In this document: one piece after another, positions 58,254 to 64,000 of the stretch
Numbering within the stretch: position 1 is the first letter of the stretch
Layout: each line of letters starts with the position of its first letter
Origin: Cantharellus purpuraceus
Lineage: Eukaryota > Basidiomycota > Agaricomycetes > Cantharellales > Hydnaceae
Assembly: GCA_025174535.1 (NCBI GenBank)
Contig: JALBUN010000016.1
Span: 186,001-250,000, forward strand
Direction: 5' to 3'
Length of the DNA stretch: 64,000 nt
Made by a program: the position numbers and the translations under genes
Notes under the pieces: generated by a model
The model's input: the letters and a program-made list of their open reading frames with translations, nothing else
The model's database searches: none
What the model was told of the DNA's origin: nothing

Positions 58254-60992
58254 GCGAATTTGTCGGCGCTGCTCCGTCATTTATTCTCCTTCAACCACTG
58301 TTGGTATCACCAGCGCCCCCAACTGTGCTGTCGGTGGAAGTTCGATGGCCCCGTGAATTCTGGCTCCAAGAGTGTGATCACATTCTCCTATGCCATGTAC
58401 ACACGTTAACTAACTAGATGCCATACTGCTACTGTTTCAACTCACCTCCGCCACATCCATGCACAGCTATCTGTAGTGTTACACCGCTTGACTGGGTAGC
58501 CCTACACCATCCTATCTTCACTCAGAACCTGTGTTGGCGAATTGTAAGCGCATTGTTTTTCTGAGCGTCTAAGTCCCTGCATCGCGAACTTCTGCTCTTT
58601 CTTTCTGTTACATAGAATGTTCTAGGCCCCGTGTTGAAGAAGTTCATCAGCTAATTAGTGGAGACATTCGCGCCCGCCCTGTACATTTTGACAGATAGCC
58701 ATGCGGGCTTTGAAATGGAAATTGAGCGACGATGGTGGTGTTTTACATGAGTCTCAATAGTTGCAATGCCGACGTGAATGCGGATGTTTTCTACCCGACA
58801 CTCTATTCCATGTCTGCATGCCGATACCTCATACCGCTTTACACGCTGTCCCGGGCGTGACGCCAAGCTATGAGGTCCCTGGCATTGCGCTTACTATACT
58901 TCTTTGATGTAGTCAAATACACTACCTGCGCCAATCCTTCCCACCAACGACAATGAATCCCCTGCCCCCCTGAAGACACGTGTAGTCTATTGCTCGATAT
59001 TAGCTGGCATCTCGCCTTCCTTCAACAGAGAAATTCCTCCGCTGTCTCTACTGCAAGTCTCTATTTCACCAGCATCAGCGATTACAAAATTGCAATTGCA
59101 TCTAAGCGTAGTATATCTATTGACATCCAGGAGTGTCGCAGCAACAAGTGGAGGGGATGCGGGAGGCAGCGGGTGCTTTAGAATGTCCAATGAGTTGACA
59201 ATGTCGATCTTTGATTCGATTTAGGAAGGCACCTCTTCCTTCTCCTTGACGCAGAACAGTCAAAGCAGGTGCCTTTGTCTAAGCGATTCGAAGCCACCAG
59301 TGAGCGTCATTTAGTTTATACCACGATGATCTTACAGTAATATCCCCATTCAAATATTTATAATGCAATTGGATGTATTGCTCACCGTAAGATGCGTAAG
59401 AGCATTTTTCATATCAGCCCAGATGTGCCGGAAGTATGTCAGACAAACAGGTACCAATGTTGAACTGAAGAAGGCAGTTGACTCAGTTACGGGATGCCTG
59501 GCAATCAATCTCTCCTGAGATATCATATATGACCCACGGATACCTGGCTTCACTCTGGTTTGAAATTTAGCAAAGCATTATTGGAAATACATGTTCCATA
59601 GCTGGCCAGCAGACCCAGGCACACTAAACTGACTTTAAAACTCATGGCAGAATCGTCACATGTCTTGCACATGATACATTGATGCATGATGTCCAAGTAT
59701 TTTCGAAAAATAGTCTCAGCTGTGCTCCGACTTGAACGTAAGACCTATTTGCAAATTCTCAAGTCCTGTACAAACACATACATAGTGTTAGGGGTCGGTT
59801 TTTACTGAGACTGGGGAATGCTCCAAAGTATGCCAGCAAGGCATATGAGGGCAAACGGAAGACTTCGGACCACGTAGTTAATTTGCAAATTTCGCGCACA
59901 TGCCCCGTGGTCCAGCCCTGAATATTGATGCGACAGTGTTGAACAGTGGAGCTAGCCATGGTTAGGCAGGAACTCAGCCCGGCCGAAGTCAGACTTCCTG
60001 GCCGTGAAGTGCATGCAAACACGTACCGGGCGTCAGGTTGCACATACTTTACTATTAGCCAACAGCGGCATGTGAACGATCGCCTAAGCGTGACTCCACC
60101 ATATATACCTTGGGTTGAGACGCCCTGAACCTGCAAGGCCAATTATGCTAGGGGAACGTGTATGATGGAAAATTGATTCTAGTCTGGTTGACGTTCTTGA
60201 GTCTTTCCATGCCAGAAGTCCGCCACTAACCCGTAAGGAGTCTACGGACTTCTGCACATTGATTGGTTCAGACTGTTTGAAGCTCCGTCGGAACGGAAGC
60301 ACGGCCTATGACGCGTGGCTAAACACTAAGGGCTAAACGTTAAACGTTAAACACTTGGCTAAACGCTGGTCATCGACTCCGATGCCGAGCTCTGGTGACT
60401 TGAGTGCCCCCCGAGTGGAAAGATCCGTAAATTCACTCACTCTCAAATTGCTCGAACCACTTTGAACGACAGGCTGAGCGTTCCGCCACGACAGGTCGAA
60501 GAAGGTCGAAGAACCACCGTTCTCTTCATTTACTTTACTGTAAATCGGCTGTAAGGCAAAGTCGTTCCTCGATCAAGGGATGGTGGCACCGCCTTACGCC
60601 CTTCCTTCCGGGAGTTCGTTTGCTCTAGTGAGCTGTGAAGAGACACCGCTTTCATACCCATTTTTGGTCTTGTGATTATTCATAGAGAATCTAGGGGAAA
60701 CAGCAACCAGAAATGAGTGCCGACTCACATTTTCCTGCAACGTGATGCAGATGAACAGTTGGCAGCGCTAGCGTATGTTTCTGGAATTCCCCGAGAAGTT
60801 AATGATATTTCGATTTGATGGTGTTTCATACTCCCTTAGAGCCTAGTAGTGCCCCCGGTGCCTCTGGGGTCCTTTCAGATGGTACAGTGTTCCCGTGAGA
60901 GGTACGCAGAACCCGCGCTTCCCGAAACATTTATAAATCTACTCCAAGCAACATTCTTTTTTGTCGCCCCACCCAGCTTTCATTCACTGGCC
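58254..60992. other. Stretch without a confident gene
   Basis: Only short unrecognised frames; the longest is 127 codons, minus, 59759-60142. A cluster of TAAAC/CTAAACG repeats lies at about 60320-60365. The last few hundred bases should hold the promoter of the lectin gene. Confidence 0.3.
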
Positions 60993-61685
60993 ATGTTCGC
61001 CAACATCTTGCTCGGAGCTCTCTTTGCATCTGTTGCTCTTGCCGCTAGCAATGCTACTAGCTTTCAGATTCACCCCAATGGCAACAATGCCAAGTGCTTG
61101 GATGTCAAGGGTGACATCCTGGCTAACGGGACAGCTGTGCAAATGTGGGTTTTTGCTCAAGCTTACTTGTCGTACATAGCTTCGTATTATTAACCCAATT
61201 TACATCGTGAAGCTTTGATTGCAACGGCACGGGAGCTCAAAAATGGTTGATCAACGCCAACAACACCAAGGTTCAGCTTGCAGGCACCAATTTCTGCTTG
61301 GACGCTGGTACTGGTGAGCCTTGAGATTCCGCACCCGTCTCCCCGTCTCTTCGGAAGATTTCTGACTGGAAGGCTTGTTCTAGTTCCTGCCAACAACGTT
61401 GCAATGAAGATCTGGACATGCTTCGACAATCTGCCTGCCCAGGCTTGGTTCTACACGGCGGATTTAAGGATTGCTGTCACTGGGAAGGGCGAGTATCTTG
61501 GTTTTTTGTTGTTAGACTCCGTTCGCTGGTTTCTGACTGCCATTCTCTCCATAGGACAGTGCCTCGACTTGACAAATGGTGATCTCACAAACGGAAACCC
61601 TGTGCAAACGTTCCAATGCACCACGGGAAATACTAATCAGATTTGGACAACGACCCCGACCCCGTCGTCGTGCACTTGCACTTGA
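60993..61685 (+). CDS. Small secreted ricin-B-type (beta-trefoil) lectin-like protein
   Basis: Four exons, 60993-61144, 61213-61313, 61384-61488 and 61555-61685, are in phase and give 162 residues. A signal peptide (MFANILLGALFASVALA) is followed by a beta-trefoil domain with the QxW repeats typical of ricin-B/CBM13 folds: QKWLIN, QAWFYT and QIWTTT, plus CLDVKG, FCLDAGT and QCLDLTNG. Such modules bind galactose- or xylan-type sugars. There is no attached enzyme or toxic chain, so it is a stand-alone lectin-like protein. The third intron appears to use a GC donor (61489), because only that keeps the frame. Confidence 0.82.
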
Positions 61686-62704
61686 GGTATTGGACTGGTC
61701 ATACCGAACATTGACACTCGGACACCTGGACAATAGTTACGTTGGACACAGCTTATGAAACCATATTTGTCGTCGTTTCCTATTGTTTAGTGCTTTTTCA
61801 ATAGTCTCTCTTGTGCCTCTTTCGGACAAATCGTTCAGAATACGTTCAGAATACGCGCTTTGGATTGTTTGTCTTCTTTTTTCTACTTGAAAATCTGACG
61901 TGCCCTTAAACTTGGAATTAACATGTGGTTTACCCACTGCAAATGGCAAATTGATCTGTATGTCTAAAATAAGTGCCCATAGTACTTCGATTCCAGCGAG
62001 ATTTAGGAATAATCAATATGGCCGGATGCTATCAAACATCAAGAACTATAGAACTTCATTGATGACGCCCACACCCCATAACCTCACTCCTTAGATGCAC
62101 CGACTTGCTGTACAAGCACATGGGAGCTCTTTAGTGCCGCCTCCATAATCTATTTATATGCGAAGGTAGATACCGGTATGCATGCGACATGTGTTGCACT
62201 GTTGTCGTGATAAAGGAGGAGCAGCGGATTGGTCAAATCAATTAAGCTGCCTCACAAACACATGGATCGCCGAGAACTCGCAACGTGCATGCCAATATCT
62301 CACATTTGCAAATCGGAGTGTCCATCAGACCACCGCAGAGTTGGTAACATATCTTGGGAATAGCGCGCCCATTGTCCATGAAAGGATCAGAGCACGTTAG
62401 GCAACCACCATGACCTATCGAACAGTTTCTCTTCTCACTGAAAGCCGTCGAGGCGGGAAAGGTCAGAGTGAATCGCAGATGACAGCTCAACATCAATACA
62501 AGGCGAGAATGTTACTCAGCTTGCCCTGACAATGTACGACGGGAAATGATGTGAATGCTTGTTTCTCTTGCATATGCCACTTGAAACTAGGAATACATGC
62601 TATGTGATTTGTTGAATTTGACAGAACAAATTACTGTTGTCGAACATGATCCCTGCATAAGGTGACTCCCATAAACAACATTACCTCGTTTACTCTATTG
62701 TAGG
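61686..62704. other. Stretch without a gene
   Basis: Nothing recognised. Confidence 0.4.
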
Positions 62705-63082
62705 ATGATCCAGATTGGGAGTGTTGTGAGTCCCATCATCTCAGCTTGGTCCGTGAGACACTTAGCTACCTGTTTCATACGTGTCCCACTCGGAAGCCTA
62801 CAGCAAACCACGATGTCTACTGGTGGTGTAAGACCGCTACAATGTAGTACATATCCTCAGGATAGCCTTGGTGGTCTGATGGAAATGTACTCACTATCCT
62901 TTCTACTGGGAGCAGGCCACGGTAATTCACTGTTCTCGTCTAATTCAGTGACAGCGGCCAGTCGATACGGAGCTGATGACCGAGAGCTTGAAGAACTGAA
63001 CGAAGATTTTGGGGAGCGTTTGCCTCGAGTTTGGTACGAGAGAAGCGTGCCAAATGGGGTGTCAGGCAGAGTAGACATATGA
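62705..63082 (+). CDS. Doubtful small ORF
   Basis: A 125-codon ATG frame whose last third (YGADDRELEELNEDFGERLP) looks more protein-like than its start. A possible 30-nt GT-AG intron within 62922-62951 would keep a different join. No family recognised. It may be the end of a spliced gene. Confidence 0.25.
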   Translation: MIQIGSVVSPIISAWSVRHLATCFIRVPLGSLQQTTMSTGGVRPLQCSTYPQDSLGGLMEMYSLSFLLGAGHGNSLFSSNSVTAASRYGADDRELEELNEDFGERLPRVWYERSVPNGVSGRVDI

Positions 63083-63144
63083 AGTCGTGTCCTCAAACTT
63101 AGCCGCTGTCACTCCATATCCAAACCGGATAGCAATAAAATATC

Positions 63145-63612
63145 TCACTGTCTAAAGCCCATCATTTCTTCGATTCGGAAGCGGAGAACGTCTGAGGGCA
63201 TATGGTGTAATGACTCGATGCGTAGAGCACGGGGAAGTTTTTGATTAAGTTCTCTGGCGACACGTAAGAGCTCGGCGCGAGACATGACAGATAGTTCTTC
63301 TTGGCAACAAAACGGCTTCCTGTCAAGCCTTTGCAGATGCTCCAGTGCAAGCATAGAATGAAACTGATAGACGACTTACGATGTACTTTGCGAACAACAT
63401 GATGAGTTTTAGGAAGATGACTCAGACTAGGATGCTTACATGACAATATCCTCACCATCTACAACAAACAGCGTACGAGCCGCCAATTCAGTCTTGATGG
63501 CTTGGATACGCGTATTTATTGCACGCCGTTTGAGAATAGCAGGAAGTGAGATTAACTTCTTTGGAGTGAAAATTTTCTTTGTGCTGTTACGGGAGCGCTG
63601 TACACGGTACAT
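63145..63612 (-). CDS. Small basic protein(s), splicing unresolved
   Basis: Two convincing coding blocks on the minus strand. From ATG 63612: a basic segment with PAILKRRAINTRIQAIKTEL and AARTLFVVDGEDIV, ending in a GTAAGC donor near 63436. From about 63354 to the stop at 63145: MSRAELLRVARELNQKLP and PSDVLRFRIEEMMGF. I found no join with matching phase, so an intermediate exon is missing or these are two genes. No family recognised. Confidence 0.45.
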
Positions 63613-64000
63613 CTTTTTTTGTTGACTTGACAAGGTCGTCTCAGGTCGTGAAAGGTCGTAAGGAAGTCTTAAGGAGCACGTGACATGTTGACGAAGAAAC
63701 CCCGAGGTCCAAGCTGATCACGCCAATTAGTCGGGTTTTCCGACCAACCTTCCCATATAGGACAGGATACAAGGCACCCCCACTTTACACGCAGCAGACG
63801 CGATTGGCTTATTCTATTTATCATTTTACGAGCTTTGTTGATCATCAATGCTGTGCAACGCAAGATTGCCTCGAAGCTGCACGGCCAGTGCACGATGGAT
63901 GTGATCGGTGCTTCCGTTCGTTTCGAATATATTAGACGGAATGTGTGTGTTAATGGCGACTGGAATTCAAACACATTGCTAATAAGCAATGTCATTTCAC
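63613..64000. other. Window end, no confident gene
   Basis: A minus-strand frame of 108 codons (63669-63995) shows no recognised motif and may continue beyond the window. Confidence 0.25.

Noticed and set aside
60993..61685. Ricin-like toxin
   Set aside because: Only a short beta-trefoil lectin fold with a signal peptide is present; there is no catalytic chain, so toxicity is not supported.

Overview
The window looks like a piece of a mushroom-forming basidiomycete (Agaricomycete) genome. Genes are cut into many short exons by introns of about 32-90 nt. The identifiable proteins fit that group: an F-box family, a GH6 cellobiohydrolase, a secreted ricin-B-type lectin, beta-lactamase-like serine hydrolases and chromodomain-bearing Ty3/gypsy elements. 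No tRNA, rRNA, CRISPR or bacterial-type feature was seen. All gene models come from reading splice signals and phases by eye. Where I could not close a model I say so.

Layout. 2.2-5.4 kb: a kinase-like gene (+) faces a ten-exon F-box gene (-). 5.7-6.1 kb: a doubtful small spliced gene. 10.0-11.5 kb: the splicing factor Spp2 (-). 14.4-16.5 kb: a second F-box gene (+), paralogous to the first exon by exon. 17.9-19.0 kb: a nine-exon membrane protein (-). 19.3-20.4 kb: a candidate non-autonomous transposon with 22-bp repeats. 22.3-25.8 kb: a GH6 cellulase, then an RNase III with a dsRNA-binding domain; both are spread over tiny exons. 26.6-34.6 kb: a tandem array of three beta-lactamase-like hydrolase genes, the first broken and the other two intact over eight exons. 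35.4-36.8 kb: a single-pass membrane protein. 61.0-61.7 kb: a small secreted lectin. The last kb holds weakly supported small genes.

38.1-54.5 kb is a nest of retrotransposons. The outer shell is a Copia element with a 5-bp target duplication (ATAAC), reduced to its LTRs, the first 13 gag codons and the last RNase H codons. Inside it lies a pair of 297-bp inverted repeats. Between these is a chromovirus (called G1 here, 39803-53947), and a younger chromovirus (G2, 40402-46824, target duplication GCCTG) is inserted into the gag of G1. Both chromoviruses are dead. Nearly all their nonsense codons are TGA at places where the family has arginine, the pattern expected from C-to-T change at CpG. 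Both seem to have used Tf1-type self-priming. G1 carries a long intact antisense frame coding for a coiled-coil and Zn(II)2Cys6-type protein. G2 carries an extra sense frame before its 3' LTR.

The host genes form no metabolic cluster. The GH6 enzyme, the hydrolase array and the lectin are secreted proteins that fit a plant-litter lifestyle. Spp2 and RNase III are RNA-processing genes.
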